DNA of 64,000 nucleotides from Collimonas sp. OK242 (GCF_900107095.1 NZ_FNOR01000005.1:1-64000), one strand, 5' to 3'. Positions 43,003 to 52,688 are shown, numbered from the stretch's first letter. Made by a program: numbers and translations. Notes: a model not told the origin generated them from the letters alone.

Positions 43003-43670
43003 GGCTTCTGTGATTCTCGCAACAAAATATAGCCAACGCCGCGTACTGTATGGATCAATGCGTTTCCCAGCTTGCGGCGCAGATTGTGGATATGCACTTC
43101 GATGGCGTTGCTTTCCACCTCTTGCCCCCAACTGTAGAGGTGCTGTTCAAGCTGCTCACGTGAAAGTACGCGATCAACGTTAAGCATGAACGCGTGGAGC
43201 AGATCGAATTCTCGGGTCGAGAGAATGACGTTTTCCCCTTTTTGTAACACCGAATGTGCAGCCGGATCAAGTATGACGTCTTGCGCGGCGAGGCATTCCT
43301 GTGGCTGACCGTGCGCGCGCCGGACAAGCGCGCGCAACCGTGCGGCCAATTCATGCAGGTCGACCGGCTTGACTACATAATCATCAGCGCCAACGTCGAG
43401 CCCCTTGATACGGTCTGGCACAGCGTCACGCGCAGTCAATACCAGCACTGGCACCGAGACGCCTGCACGACGAATAGCCGTCAGCACATCAATGCCATCT
43501 TTCAGCGGCAGGCCGAGATCGAGTACCGCAGCCGCATAAGACTGCGTGCGCAACTCATTTTCCGCCGCCTGACCATCCCGCACCCAGTCAACCTGAAAAC
43601 CAAGCTGCCGCAATCCGGCTCTCAAGCCGTCGCCTAGTAGGAGGTCGTCTTCAACAAGCAGGATGTGCAT
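42999..43670 (-). CDS. Response regulator, OmpR family (QseB/PmrA-like)
   Basis: 223 aa. Receiver domain with acidic pair ED(7-9), phospho-acceptor Asp51 (AVLDLGLPLKDG), Thr and Lys (VVKP) of the active site. OmpR-type winged-helix domain at about 125-220 with REFDLLHAFM and NLRRKLGNALIHTVRGVGYIL. It is followed directly by its kinase. PmrA/QseB-like boxes lie upstream of the first gene of the same operon (45410-45474), suggesting autoregulation. Confidence 0.94.
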   Translation of the reverse strand: MHILLVEDDLLLGDGLRAGLRQLGFQVDWVRDGQAAENELRTQSYAAAVLDLGLPLKDGIDVLTAIRRAGVSVPVLVLTARDAVPDRIKGLDVGADDYVVKPVDLHELAARLRALVRRAHGQPQECLAAQDVILDPAAHSVLQKGENVILSTREFDLLHAFMLNVDRVLSREQLEQHLYSWGQEVESNAIEVHIHNLRRKLGNALIHTVRGVGYILLRESQKP

Positions 43671-43697
43671 AGGGTGGATTGTCGCACGAAGGCGCCC

Positions 43698-44432
43698 TCA
43701 GTCGCCATCACGATCAGGATCGCCGGCCTTGGTTGATGCAATGGGTCGGTCGGCCAGATGAGCTGACTTTGGCGCACTTTGCCATTGCGTCCACCAAATC
43801 GCCAGGACCGCCGCCAGCAACAGTGCCGCTACGCTGCGCCATGCGCTCCGAATACCGTCTTCCGGTCTGCCCAACTTACGTCCGGTGAACATCGCGCCGA
43901 CCAGGTTCTCGCGGTGCAGCCAGCTGGCTAACAGTACGCCCGCAATATGGATGCCGGCGATGGCCAGCATTACGTTGGCTGCCGCTTCGTGAATATCCTG
44001 GACCCAATCACCCGCGATATCGTTATATGTGGCCCAACCTGATGCGCTGACTGCTAACGCCAGCGTCAGCAGAGCCACAATAGCTAACGCGCCTGCCGGG
44101 TTATGTCCGGTATGGTGTTCCGGACGCCCGCGCAGCAATGCGCCGAGATAGCGTGCGACGGCCTTGGGGCCGCGTACAAACGTCGAGAAACGCGCATATC
44201 GCGTACCAATCAATCCCCACATGATGCGAAAGCCTACCAGGGAGGCCATCGTGTAACCGAGCGTCACATGCAGTAGCCGCCAGCTTTCGCTTTCGGCGGT
44301 GAGATAAGCGCCGCCAAAACTCAGAACCAACAGCCAGTGAAAGACCCGAGTGGGAATATCCCAGACAAGGATTTTCCGCGTGTCCGTATGGGACGCTGGC
44401 GACTTAACGGGGGATTCGGATATGGCGTTCAT
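43698..44432 (-). CDS. Cytochrome b561-type membrane protein
   Basis: 244 aa with four to five membrane helices and the His residues of a b-type haem: VFHWLLVLSFGGAYLT, LLHVTLGYTMASLVGFRIMWGLIG, HEAAANVMLAIAGIHIAGV. It matches Ni/Fe-hydrogenase-type cytochrome b (CYB561-like). ATG 44432 with AAGGAG is preferred over the long upstream frame. It overlaps the end of the dihaem cytochrome gene by 29 bases. It probably passes electrons between the quinone pool and the two periplasmic cytochromes. Confidence 0.92.
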   Translation of the reverse strand: MNAISESPVKSPASHTDTRKILVWDIPTRVFHWLLVLSFGGAYLTAESESWRLLHVTLGYTMASLVGFRIMWGLIGTRYARFSTFVRGPKAVARYLGALLRGRPEHHTGHNPAGALAIVALLTLALAVSASGWATYNDIAGDWVQDIHEAAANVMLAIAGIHIAGVLLASWLHRENLVGAMFTGRKLGRPEDGIRSAWRSVAALLLAAVLAIWWTQWQSAPKSAHLADRPIASTKAGDPDRDGD

Positions 44433-44892
44433 TGAAATCTCCTTTGTCGGATTGGGTGTGGCAGGCAATGCAGTTGGCTGCACTCTTAACTGCAGGCAAT
44501 TTCCAGGTGGCCGCAGATACTTCATCGTGCTGGCGTATGAACCATGCAGAACGGGTGATGCGATCTTCCGGCGGAGAATCATTACCTCGCGTATAGGTGC
44601 CGGCGTAGCTCGCGAGCCAGGCCGCGAGCTGCTTCACCGTGGCCGGATCAAGCGAGGCATCTGTGCCGTAATGGTGCGGCAGATTGTTCAGGAGCCGCTG
44701 CCAGGAGGCAGCCGGAAGCATGCCGGGAGGATAGGCGACGTGACAGGCGGCACATTCCTGCTGGTACTTAGGCAGCATTGGGACCTGCTGAAAGCGCCTG
44801 TCATTGTCGGCCATGACTGGAGCAGCCATTCCGATCGCAGCGAGCAAACTGAATATGCATCGATAGACGTTAGGATAAAAGAGAGGTGTCAT
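44404..44892 (-). CDS. Dihaem cytochrome c
   Basis: 162 aa with signal peptide (to about 29, APVMAD). Two haem sites: CAACH near residues 47-51 and CIACH near 142-146. Length and layout match the DHC (dihaem cytochrome c) family that partners cytochrome b561 and SHP-type proteins. It sits between the DUF1924 and cytochrome b genes on the same strand. Confidence 0.93.
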   Translation of the reverse strand: MTPLFYPNVYRCIFSLLAAIGMAAPVMADNDRRFQQVPMLPKYQQECAACHVAYPPGMLPAASWQRLLNNLPHHYGTDASLDPATVKQLAAWLASYAGTYTRGNDSPPEDRITRSAWFIRQHDEVSAATWKLPAVKSAANCIACHTQSDKGDFNERHIRIPR

Positions 44893-44928
44893 GTTTTATT
44901 CTCATCAAGCGTTAAGGGAGTGTCGCGA

Positions 44929-45354
44929 TCAAGGCTTCAGTGTCAGTAGCCAGCTCAATACGTCTGCCTTCTCAGCGGCGCTACATTCACGGCCTACGAC
45001 GTCATTGCAGTTGCGACGAAACCACTTCTCGCTCTTGGCTGCATCAGTGAAACGCTCAGGATTGAAGGCAGGCGCCATCGCATTGATAGGTTTGCCTGTT
45101 GACGCATGCTTACCGGTCTGAGTGGGTACGGCGCCATGACAAGAGGCGCAACTCCATTCGCGGCCGTGGCGCGTGATAAAGAGTTGTTGCCCACGGGCAG
45201 GTACGGCAAGCGATCCTGCTTGTGCGGAATAATTCGAGAGGAGTTCTGCCGGAGTGGCTGCGTGGACGGCAACGGACGTAAGCGCAACAGCAGCCACTAT
45301 GAGCAAGAACACAGCGGATTGAATCAAGGACTTCGCTAACGGCGATAGCTTCAT
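44929..45354 (-). CDS. DUF1924 cytochrome c (SHP-like)
   Basis: 141 aa with signal peptide (to about 33, AVHAAT) and one haem site CASCH. The C-terminal motif NPERFTDAAKSEKWFRRNCNDVVGRECS is diagnostic of DUF1924, related to the oxygen-binding Sphaeroides haem protein. First gene of the five-gene operon SHP-DHC-cytochrome b-response regulator-kinase. Promoter and PmrA/QseB-like boxes lie in 45355-45523. Confidence 0.93.
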   Translation of the reverse strand: MKLSPLAKSLIQSAVFLLIVAAVALTSVAVHAATPAELLSNYSAQAGSLAVPARGQQLFITRHGREWSCASCHGAVPTQTGKHASTGKPINAMAPAFNPERFTDAAKSEKWFRRNCNDVVGRECSAAEKADVLSWLLTLKP

Positions 45355-45409
45355 GGCAATACCTTCCGGATTGATGGTTATTTCCTGGAATTCATGATGC
45401 GGCTGTTTT

Positions 45410-45474
45410 CTTAAGGTTTTCTTAGGGCTTGTTAACAGGCGCTAGCATGCCTTTGCCTTAAGCATTCCTTAAGG
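45410..45474. promoter_or_regulatory. Two PmrA/QseB-like operator boxes in a divergent promoter
   Basis: CTTAAGGTTTTCTTAGG (45410-45426) and CTTAAGCATTCCTTAAGG (45457-45474) each contain two CTTAAG-type half-sites with an 11-bp period, the known pattern of PmrA/QseB sites. A 10-bp direct repeat GCTAGCATGC occurs at 45441 and 45482. The region serves the leftward cytochrome/two-component operon and the rightward 54-aa gene. Confidence 0.75.
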
Positions 45475-45523
45475 TGTAGCGGCTAGCATGCAGCATCAGT
45501 CATTTCAATAAAGGAAATCTGTC

Positions 45524-45688
45524 ATGCATCCCGCCCTTCAGTCATTCATCCGTCAGTATCTCGGTGTCATATTTGCCGCACTGTTGCCTGTCATTGCGGT
45601 GACTTTCCTTTCCATACCGCTTAATTTGGCCGGACATCCCGGGGAAGCCCGCGACATTACGGCGACAACGAATTTCCATTTGACCTGA
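45524..45688 (+). CDS. Small single-helix membrane or secreted peptide (54 aa)
   Basis: ATG 45524 has AAGGA at good spacing. The product MHPALQSFIRQYLGVIFAALLPVIAVTF... has one long hydrophobic segment and a short polar tail (GEARDITATTNFHLT). It lies right beside two PmrA/QseB-like boxes and divergent from the operon encoding the regulator, so it is likely a target, possibly a small modulator of the kinase. No family recognised. Confidence 0.55.
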   Translation: MHPALQSFIRQYLGVIFAALLPVIAVTFLSIPLNLAGHPGEARDITATTNFHLT

Positions 45689-45923
45689 ATTCGGATACGA
45701 CAATACGTCGTATTTTTCATGCGCCCTACGCGCAGATCTCACTCACATGCTAGGGAAGGGCCGTTCCTCAACGAGGGTGCCGGGACGGGTCTGCACTTGG
45801 CAATAAACTATCGACGAATTTGATTTGAATCAATTCAGCTATGCGTTTAGTCAATGATCATCATCGTGTAGCAGCTTCAATGTTATCCACTACGCTGTTT
45901 ACACAGCACAGGACCGCCTTTTG

Positions 45924-46871
45924 ATGAATTTCAATGAAATTGCTGATGATCCGGAAGACACGCGACACAGTCCGGTCGAGCGTGCGGCAGCTGCCTCTCG
46001 TAGCACTTGGGTAAGCGTCGGCGTCAATCTCCTGCTGACCGTTACCCAGGTGGTTGTGGGCGTAATCTCCAAATCTCAAGGCCTCGTCGCAGATGGCATC
46101 CATTCCCTGTCGGATCTGGTGGCCGATTTTGTTGTGCTGTTCGCCAGCCACCACGAAAAAAAAGATGCGGACGAAGACCATCCCTATGGTCACCAACGTT
46201 TCGAGACTGCAGCTTCGCTGGTTTTAGGCTTGCTTCTGTTAGCCGTCGGCATCGGTATGCTGTGGTCTGCCTTCCGTAAACTTGAAGATCCCGATACGGT
46301 GCAAAAGGTCCACGTTATCGCCCTCTGGGTGGCAGGAGCTGCCCTCATTGCAAAAGAAGCGCTGTTTCGCTACATGCTTTCGGCAGCCAAACGCGTCAAA
46401 TCCAGTATGTTGGTAGCGAATGCCTGGCATGCGCGCTCCGATGCGGCATCTTCGTTGGTTGTGGGTATAGGTATCATCGGCAATCTGGCTGGTTATCCTA
46501 TCCTGGATCCGATTGCAGCGCTGATCGTGGGATTCATGGTCGCCAAGATGGGTTGGGGTTTTAGCTGGGACGCACTACATGACCTGATGGACCGCTCGGT
46601 TAATGAACAAGAAGTTGAGGCCATCCGCCGCACGCTAATTGAAACACCCGGCGTCAGCGGTGTCCACGACGTACGCACGCGCAAGATGGGCGACATGATA
46701 GTTGTCGATGCCCATATTGAAGTTGATGCCGCAATTACCGTGGAGGCTGGTCATGACATAGCGGTAGCAGCACGGCAGCGGGTGCTGCAGCGTCATCGCG
46801 TGCTAAATCTGATGACGCACGTGGATCCTTGGCGGCGTCCCGATCTGGACCACAGAACTGTCGAAACATAA
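45924..46871 (+). CDS. Cation diffusion facilitator (CDF) exporter
   Basis: 315 aa with six membrane helices and the CDF signature SKSQGLVADGIHSLSDLVADFVVLF (metal site Asp residues). HARSDAASSLVV is the second metal site, and the C-terminal cytoplasmic domain (VHDVRTRKMGDMIVVDAHIEVD) is present. Probably exports Zn2+, Fe2+ or Mn2+ from the cytoplasm. ATG 45924; followed by a P-type ATPase 24 bases later and a universal stress protein, which suggests one ion-stress operon. Confidence 0.94.
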   Translation: MNFNEIADDPEDTRHSPVERAAAASRSTWVSVGVNLLLTVTQVVVGVISKSQGLVADGIHSLSDLVADFVVLFASHHEKKDADEDHPYGHQRFETAASLVLGLLLLAVGIGMLWSAFRKLEDPDTVQKVHVIALWVAGAALIAKEALFRYMLSAAKRVKSSMLVANAWHARSDAASSLVVGIGIIGNLAGYPILDPIAALIVGFMVAKMGWGFSWDALHDLMDRSVNEQEVEAIRRTLIETPGVSGVHDVRTRKMGDMIVVDAHIEVDAAITVEAGHDIAVAARQRVLQRHRVLNLMTHVDPWRRPDLDHRTVET

Positions 46872-46895
46872 GCGATATCGCTGGAGGAATCATCA

Positions 46896-49451
46896 ATGTC
46901 AGCAGCCTTCACCCATGATGATGAATTGAGCGAAAAAGAAGCGCGCGAACGCCTCATCCAAGACGGTCCAAACCAGCTTCCGGCTTCTAGTCAACGGGGA
47001 GTGTTGCGCTTGCTACGCGACGTCGTATCTGAGCCGATGTTCCTACTGCTGGTAGCTTGCGGCGCCATCTACATGTTCCTTGGCGATCGAAACGAGGCGC
47101 TGATGCTGCTTGGCTTTGTCTTCGTCGTCATGGGAATAACATTTTTCCAGCAGCGTCGTACAGAACGTTCACTGGAGGCGTTGCGCGACTTCTCCAGCCC
47201 GCAAACACTAGTCGTACGCGACGGACTGACACGCAAGATAGCGGGCAGCGAACTCGTGCGCGGCGACATCGTATTGTTGGCCGAAGGCGACCGCGTTCCC
47301 GCTGATATATATATCGTAGATTCATCAAACCTTACAGTCGACGAATCCATGCTGACGGGAGAGTCTGTTCCGGTAGCTAAGGAAACCGGTTTTATTTCAA
47401 ACCACGCGGCCATCGTATCGGATGTGGGCGATGCCGCGCAACTGTTCTCCGGAACTCTCGTCACGCAAGGCACGGCACGTGGTCGTGTCATTGCTACCGG
47501 CGAACGCAGCGCACTTGGCCGCATCGGCAAATCGCTGGCGGGACTAGGCGGGCAGAGCACGCCGATCCAACTTGAAACGCGTCGCATCGTGAAACGTGTA
47601 GCAAGCGTCGGTTTGCTCTTGGCGGCCGGACTTGCAGTTACCTACTGGTTGACACGTGGAGATTGGCTCAACGGCCTGCTTGCAGGGTTGACGCTGGCGA
47701 TGGCGATATTGCCCGAAGAATTGCCGGTCGTGCTGACGCTCTTTTTGGGCCTTGGCGCATGGCGGTTGGCGCGTGAGAAAGTGCTAGCGAGAAGCATTCC
47801 CGCCATCGAGCTATTGGGGGCGACTACCGTGCTGTGTGTCGATAAAACCGGGACATTGACAACTAATCGCATGGCGGTCAGACGGCTATGGATTGATGCG
47901 GTCATTTACGATACGGTGGCGGCTGGATCCGCTGCGCTTCCGGAGGAATTGCATGGCATTTTGGAATTCGCGGTATTAGCTAGCCATCGCCGTGCTTTTG
48001 ATCCGATGGAGTCAGCTATCGGTGACGCGGGGAAACGCTTGCTAGCCGATACGGAGCACCTTCATGGCGACTGGACCTTAATAGAAGACTACCCTTTGTC
48101 ACGCGAGATGCTGGCCATGTCGCGTGTCTGGGAATCACCCAATCAGCGCGAGCGGGTGATTGCCGCTAAAGGCGCGCCGGAAGCCATCGTTGATCTATGC
48201 CACCTCGACAATGCGCGTTGCGCCATGGTTGCCGGGCAGGTGCAGCGCATGGCGGCTGACGGACTGCGGGTGTTGGGCATTGCACGCGCCACCTTCGCTG
48301 CGGAAGCACTGCCCGGCAACCAGCATGATTTCGAGTTCGAATTCCTCGGATTGATAGGGCTGGAGGACCCGGTACGGCCCGACGTACCGCAAGCGATTGC
48401 CGAGTGTCATGCAGCAGGAATTCGGGTAGTAATGATCACCGGCGATCATTCCGCAACCGCAGTTTCAATTGCCCGGCAGGCAGGGATTCCCACCGATGGC
48501 GCGGTCATCACCGGAGCCGAACTGGCTATATTGAGCGACGACGAGCTGCGCATGCGACTCGCCAATACCCACATTTTCAGCCGCATTCGACCGGAACAGA
48601 AATTGCGCCTCGTACAGGCCTTCCGTGCTCGGGGGGATATCGTGGCGATGACCGGAGACGGTGTCAATGATGCGCCTGCTCTGAAAGCAGCCAGCATCGG
48701 CGTAGCCATGGGAGCGCGGGGTACCGATGTCGCTCGCGAAGCCGCCGCACTGGTACTGCTAAATGACGATTTTTCGTCACTCGTCGTTGCGGTGCGTTAT
48801 GGCCGTCGCGTGTTTGCCAACCTGCGCAAGGCAATCGTCTTTGTGGTAGCGGTTCACGTACCGATCGTGGGTCTATCGATCATGCCCGTCCTGTTGGGTT
48901 GGCCAATGCTGCTGCTACCGGTCCATATCTTGTTTCTGCAACTGATCATCGACCCCGCTTGTTCCGTCGTGTTTGAGGCCGAACCGCTTGAGGCCGACGC
49001 CATGTTGGCCAAGCCACGTCGCCCGGAAGCGCGTCTGTTCGATGCGCAGATTCTCATGCGCGGCTTATGGCAGGGAGGTGGGTTGCTTGTAACGTTACTG
49101 GCGGTATATGCAGGCGCCCGATTCATGACGGGTTCCGACGATATGGCGCGCGCCATGACCTTCACCGTGCTGGTGATATCGAATCTCGGATTAATCCATG
49201 CGAATCGCTCGTGGGGGCAGGCCTCCTGGCGCCGTGCCGGGAGCTCCAATCGTTACTTCGGATGGATTGCCCTGATTACACTTGTCTTGCTGGGCGCCGC
49301 ACTGGGGATTCCTGCTATCAGCCGCTTATTCGCGTTCGTCCTGCCGACGCCTTCTATGCTATTGGGTGGTGTCGGTGTGGCCGCAATGAATTTGTTATGG
49401 TTCGAAGCCGTGAAACACCCATTTGGCCGGCGCGGATCCCTGGCCCGTTGA
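46896..49451 (+). CDS. Cation-translocating P-type ATPase (P2-like)
   Basis: 851 aa. TGES at 154-157, PEELP in the fourth membrane helix at 273-277, phosphorylated Asp316 in DKTGT, and a GDGVNDAPALK hinge. Ten membrane helices expected. PEELP with a short nucleotide domain resembles bacterial P2-type calcium or calcium/manganese pumps, though the ion is not certain. Starts 24 bases after the CDF gene; GGAGG precedes the ATG. Confidence 0.93.
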   Translation: MSAAFTHDDELSEKEARERLIQDGPNQLPASSQRGVLRLLRDVVSEPMFLLLVACGAIYMFLGDRNEALMLLGFVFVVMGITFFQQRRTERSLEALRDFSSPQTLVVRDGLTRKIAGSELVRGDIVLLAEGDRVPADIYIVDSSNLTVDESMLTGESVPVAKETGFISNHAAIVSDVGDAAQLFSGTLVTQGTARGRVIATGERSALGRIGKSLAGLGGQSTPIQLETRRIVKRVASVGLLLAAGLAVTYWLTRGDWLNGLLAGLTLAMAILPEELPVVLTLFLGLGAWRLAREKVLARSIPAIELLGATTVLCVDKTGTLTTNRMAVRRLWIDAVIYDTVAAGSAALPEELHGILEFAVLASHRRAFDPMESAIGDAGKRLLADTEHLHGDWTLIEDYPLSREMLAMSRVWESPNQRERVIAAKGAPEAIVDLCHLDNARCAMVAGQVQRMAADGLRVLGIARATFAAEALPGNQHDFEFEFLGLIGLEDPVRPDVPQAIAECHAAGIRVVMITGDHSATAVSIARQAGIPTDGAVITGAELAILSDDELRMRLANTHIFSRIRPEQKLRLVQAFRARGDIVAMTGDGVNDAPALKAASIGVAMGARGTDVAREAAALVLLNDDFSSLVVAVRYGRRVFANLRKAIVFVVAVHVPIVGLSIMPVLLGWPMLLLPVHILFLQLIIDPACSVVFEAEPLEADAMLAKPRRPEARLFDAQILMRGLWQGGGLLVTLLAVYAGARFMTGSDDMARAMTFTVLVISNLGLIHANRSWGQASWRRAGSSNRYFGWIALITLVLLGAALGIPAISRLFAFVLPTPSMLLGGVGVAAMNLLWFEAVKHPFGRRGSLAR

Positions 49452-49523
49452 TGAATATCGAATCACCGGAGCGATCATCTCCAACTGATAGTCACATTTG
49501 CAATTTTTTATTGGAGGGACACC

Positions 49524-50492
49524 ATGTCTTTGTACAAGAACATTCTACTCGGCCTTGACGGTAGCCCAACTTCCGGCAGAGCATTGATGGAAGTTGCCAG
49601 TTTTTCTGCGCCGGGTTCCACGATACGCATCGTCCACGTCATCGAAGACTTGCTCACAAACTATCCGTCGATTGACGGAGATTTTTCCTCCGTTGAGTCA
49701 TTGCGCGAGGCGATTCTTGCCGACAGCAAAAAAATGCTGTTTAAAGCAGAGACCGATTTACGGTCGCAAGGTTTTGAGGTACAGACAAGTCTGCTGGAAT
49801 TGCGTGATCTTGGAGGCGACGTCGCGGGAGCAATCAAAGCCGAAGGCGACAAGCACGACATCGACCTGACAGTGCTAGGGACACACGGGCGAGGCGGGGT
49901 GCGACGCTTGATGTTGGGAAGTGTGGCAGAACATTTTGTACGCATTTCAGAGCGTCCGGTACTACTGGTGCATTTCGAGCCGCCCCAAATACAGATCCAT
50001 AATCGGGTTTCTGGGCTATCTCAGGAGGAGGACCATATTGCGGTAAAACGCATCCTGGTTGCGATAGATGGCAGTGAACTCGCCAATAGTGCCTTGCGCC
50101 AAGCGATAGTGCTGGCCAAAGAAAAAAGCTGCGAAATTCGTGCTTTGTATGTGAGTGCGGATCCATTTCTCGATTTACTTATGCTGAGCGCCAAGTATTT
50201 CCACCATGACCAAATACTCAAAGCGACCGCCAAACAGACCGCGAACATCAGGCAAGCCGCGACTCATATTTTTAACGCCGCTGGTGTCCCGTGTGATATG
50301 CAAATAATTGAACTCAACGAACGAGGAACAAGAATCGCGGATACCATCAAGAACGCCGCTGCGCAATGGGGTGCAGGTTTGGTGGTAATGGGTTCGCACG
50401 GACTGCATGGTGCGCTGAGATTCGCACTGGGTAGCGTCGCAGAACAGTATCTGCGCATCTCGGATCGCCCTGTTCTGATCGTGAAATCCTGA
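49524..50492 (+). CDS. Tandem universal stress protein (two UspA domains)
   Basis: 322 aa with two Usp domains (about 1-150 and 170-320). Each has the ATP-binding end motif: GTHGRGGVRRLMLGSVAEHF and GSHGLHGALRFALGSVAEQY. This is the UspE-like tandem form. GGAGGG precedes the ATG. Third gene of the CDF/P-type ATPase block and probably expressed under ion or redox stress. Confidence 0.94.
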   Translation: MSLYKNILLGLDGSPTSGRALMEVASFSAPGSTIRIVHVIEDLLTNYPSIDGDFSSVESLREAILADSKKMLFKAETDLRSQGFEVQTSLLELRDLGGDVAGAIKAEGDKHDIDLTVLGTHGRGGVRRLMLGSVAEHFVRISERPVLLVHFEPPQIQIHNRVSGLSQEEDHIAVKRILVAIDGSELANSALRQAIVLAKEKSCEIRALYVSADPFLDLLMLSAKYFHHDQILKATAKQTANIRQAATHIFNAAGVPCDMQIIELNERGTRIADTIKNAAAQWGAGLVVMGSHGLHGALRFALGSVAEQYLRISDRPVLIVKS

Positions 50493-50666
50493 TTCAATGC
50501 TTAATTCGTAGCGCGATAATTGTATAAATTGCGCATGGCGTCTATTCACGTAGGTGTCGGACGGACAGCCGCCGCCGTGGCTAACTCGGACTCGGCTCGA
50601 TCCGCTTCTGCTTCAGGAGGGGGGACTGCTAGATGATTGTCAGCGTTCGGCGCAAGTCAACATTTT

Positions 50667-52688
50667 CTACCCGCCTGGTAGAACCAGTACAACTTGACGA
50701 AATAGCCCGTTCTGCGTGTTCGGGAGCACTGCAGTTCGCATGTCTACCTGCAGCAGATGTGGAATTAGCGATGCGTCCGGCAAATTGGCCGTGCTGCCCA
50801 GTGTAAAAAGATGCCACGGCCGCTGCAATTTTTCCTGATACAGCGCGCCATACCAGATTGGGATGCGGTCCTGATGGACGGAGTCCTCCAGCAGATAATC
50901 GGACTGCCACAACCTCAGTATCATCCGCGTCAGTGGCCGCACCGGGTCGAGAGCAACGAACGCCAACTCGGAGCTTTTGCCCTGATCGTATTTCGGCAGC
51001 ACCGGCAGATTTTTCACTTCTGTGCCGGGCGCGAGCCATAGCAGTGCCGCTGGCATCGACCAGGTTGCAGCCGGCTGCCAACCGGCAAGGGTCAGGCGCC
51101 TTTGCAGCGTTGTCGCACTGTCCGCCCATTGCAGAGGGAAAAATTCCTCATTGTCACCACTGATCTCCGTTCGCTGCTGAGGTAACTGGCGCCATTCAGT
51201 ACGGGTCCATTGATCCAGCGTGACAGCCTTTATCTTTGCCGTTGGGGCGTAGCCAGTCAGATCGGCTGAGAATTGCTCGTGCATGGTCCATGTCGAACCG
51301 AGCAGCAATGCCACTGCAGTTAACGCCGCTAGGATTCTTGGGTGCAGGTCTTCCTTCACCTGTTGATGGGTATAGACGATGGCCATCCACGTAATCCACG
51401 CAAGTCCAATGCTCCATCCGGCCAACACGTCGGACAGCCAATGTGCGCCCAGATACAGGCGAGAGAAACCGATGAGTACGATGCCAACCACGGCGATCAC
51501 GGCGGTAGACATCCGAATCAACGGTGGTTGACGTCGAGCGATTAAAAACGCCAGGAAACCGTAGATGACCATACTGGACGTCGCATGGCCGCTCGGAAAG
51601 GCATATTGTTCGACGCCGTTGTACAGGCTCAAGGGCCGCGGGCGGCCTATCGTCCATTTAAGTAGTTTGACGAGGATTTGAGCGAAAGCGGTCGTGATCA
51701 CCCAATAGCCGGCCGTGCGCCAACAACGCCATGCGACGAACCAACCCAGTACCGTGAGAGCAACTACCCAGAGAACGCCGGCACCGCCAAGCTCGGTGAT
51801 AGCGACCATCAGATGATCGACCGGCGAAGTCCGCAGTCCTTGCAGCCAATGGAAGATGGCCGCATCCGCCCCCACCAATGGATCGCTAGTGATGACGTCC
51901 TCCATGATGCCCAGGAAGAGCCAGCTGCTGCCAACCAGCAGCAGCGTCAAAACGAGCAAGATCTGCGACTCCGGACGACGAGGGGCAAGGAAATAAGACA
52001 TCCAGCCCTCGAGGCGCGTAAATCGTCCGGAAGCTTGTCGATTGGCCCATTGCAAAAGGCGGTCGCGCGAGCTCTTGATAATAGGCAGACCAGTCCTGAT
52101 ACCTACGCGCATCACCCAGGTTGTAAGCCACACGAAGCCAGCCATCATGATCAAGATCAGCGCCAATCTGCCACTCACCGCCTCGGCGAGTTGGATCGAG
52201 GCGCCGAAGATGACGCCCGGCAGGATGTGCGCGGGCGACCATGCCAGCGCGGAACCGACATTCACCGCATAGAATCTGGCGCGCGGCATATGTGCGATGC
52301 CGGCAATGACGGGGACGACCGCCCGTACCGGTGCGAAGAATCGTGCGAACAAGATACTCTTGCCACCGTGCCGCTGAAAAAACTGTTCTCCGCGATCGAT
52401 TATGGCGGTACGCCGTTTAACAAATTGCCAGGTTCTGAGACGTTCGTAATACTTACGTCCCACTTCGTAACTCAGGCCGTCACCAGCCACCGCGCCGATT
52501 GCCGCAATACTCAGAGTTAGCCAAACATTCAATGCTCCGGCACCAATCAAGGCACCCGCGGTGAACATCACTAGCCCGGCTGGGACGAGCGTGCCAATGA
52601 GTACAAGCGATTCAACAAACGCGGCGAGAAAGACGGCAAGCAGTACCCAATGAGGGTGAATGGCAATATCGTTTAGCAGTGCATGCAT
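50667..52688 (-). CDS. DedA-PAP2-LssY fusion membrane phosphatase
   Basis: 673 aa in three parts. Residues about 1-190 are a DedA (SNARE-associated) domain with GRKYYERL and FFQRHGGKSILFARFFAPVRAVVPVIAG. About 235-430 is a PAP2 phosphatase: KWTIGRPRP, PSGHATSS and SRLYLGAHWLSDVLAG give the lipid-phosphatase catalytic set. About 450-673 is an LssY C-terminal-like domain. It probably acts on undecaprenyl or phosphatidyl phosphates at the inner membrane. ATG 52688 with AAGGA; isolated and converging with the stress protein. Confidence 0.92.
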   Translation of the reverse strand: MHALLNDIAIHPHWVLLAVFLAAFVESLVLIGTLVPAGLVMFTAGALIGAGALNVWLTLSIAAIGAVAGDGLSYEVGRKYYERLRTWQFVKRRTAIIDRGEQFFQRHGGKSILFARFFAPVRAVVPVIAGIAHMPRARFYAVNVGSALAWSPAHILPGVIFGASIQLAEAVSGRLALILIMMAGFVWLTTWVMRVGIRTGLPIIKSSRDRLLQWANRQASGRFTRLEGWMSYFLAPRRPESQILLVLTLLLVGSSWLFLGIMEDVITSDPLVGADAAIFHWLQGLRTSPVDHLMVAITELGGAGVLWVVALTVLGWFVAWRCWRTAGYWVITTAFAQILVKLLKWTIGRPRPLSLYNGVEQYAFPSGHATSSMVIYGFLAFLIARRQPPLIRMSTAVIAVVGIVLIGFSRLYLGAHWLSDVLAGWSIGLAWITWMAIVYTHQQVKEDLHPRILAALTAVALLLGSTWTMHEQFSADLTGYAPTAKIKAVTLDQWTRTEWRQLPQQRTEISGDNEEFFPLQWADSATTLQRRLTLAGWQPAATWSMPAALLWLAPGTEVKNLPVLPKYDQGKSSELAFVALDPVRPLTRMILRLWQSDYLLEDSVHQDRIPIWYGALYQEKLQRPWHLFTLGSTANLPDASLIPHLLQVDMRTAVLPNTQNGLFRQVVLVLPGG

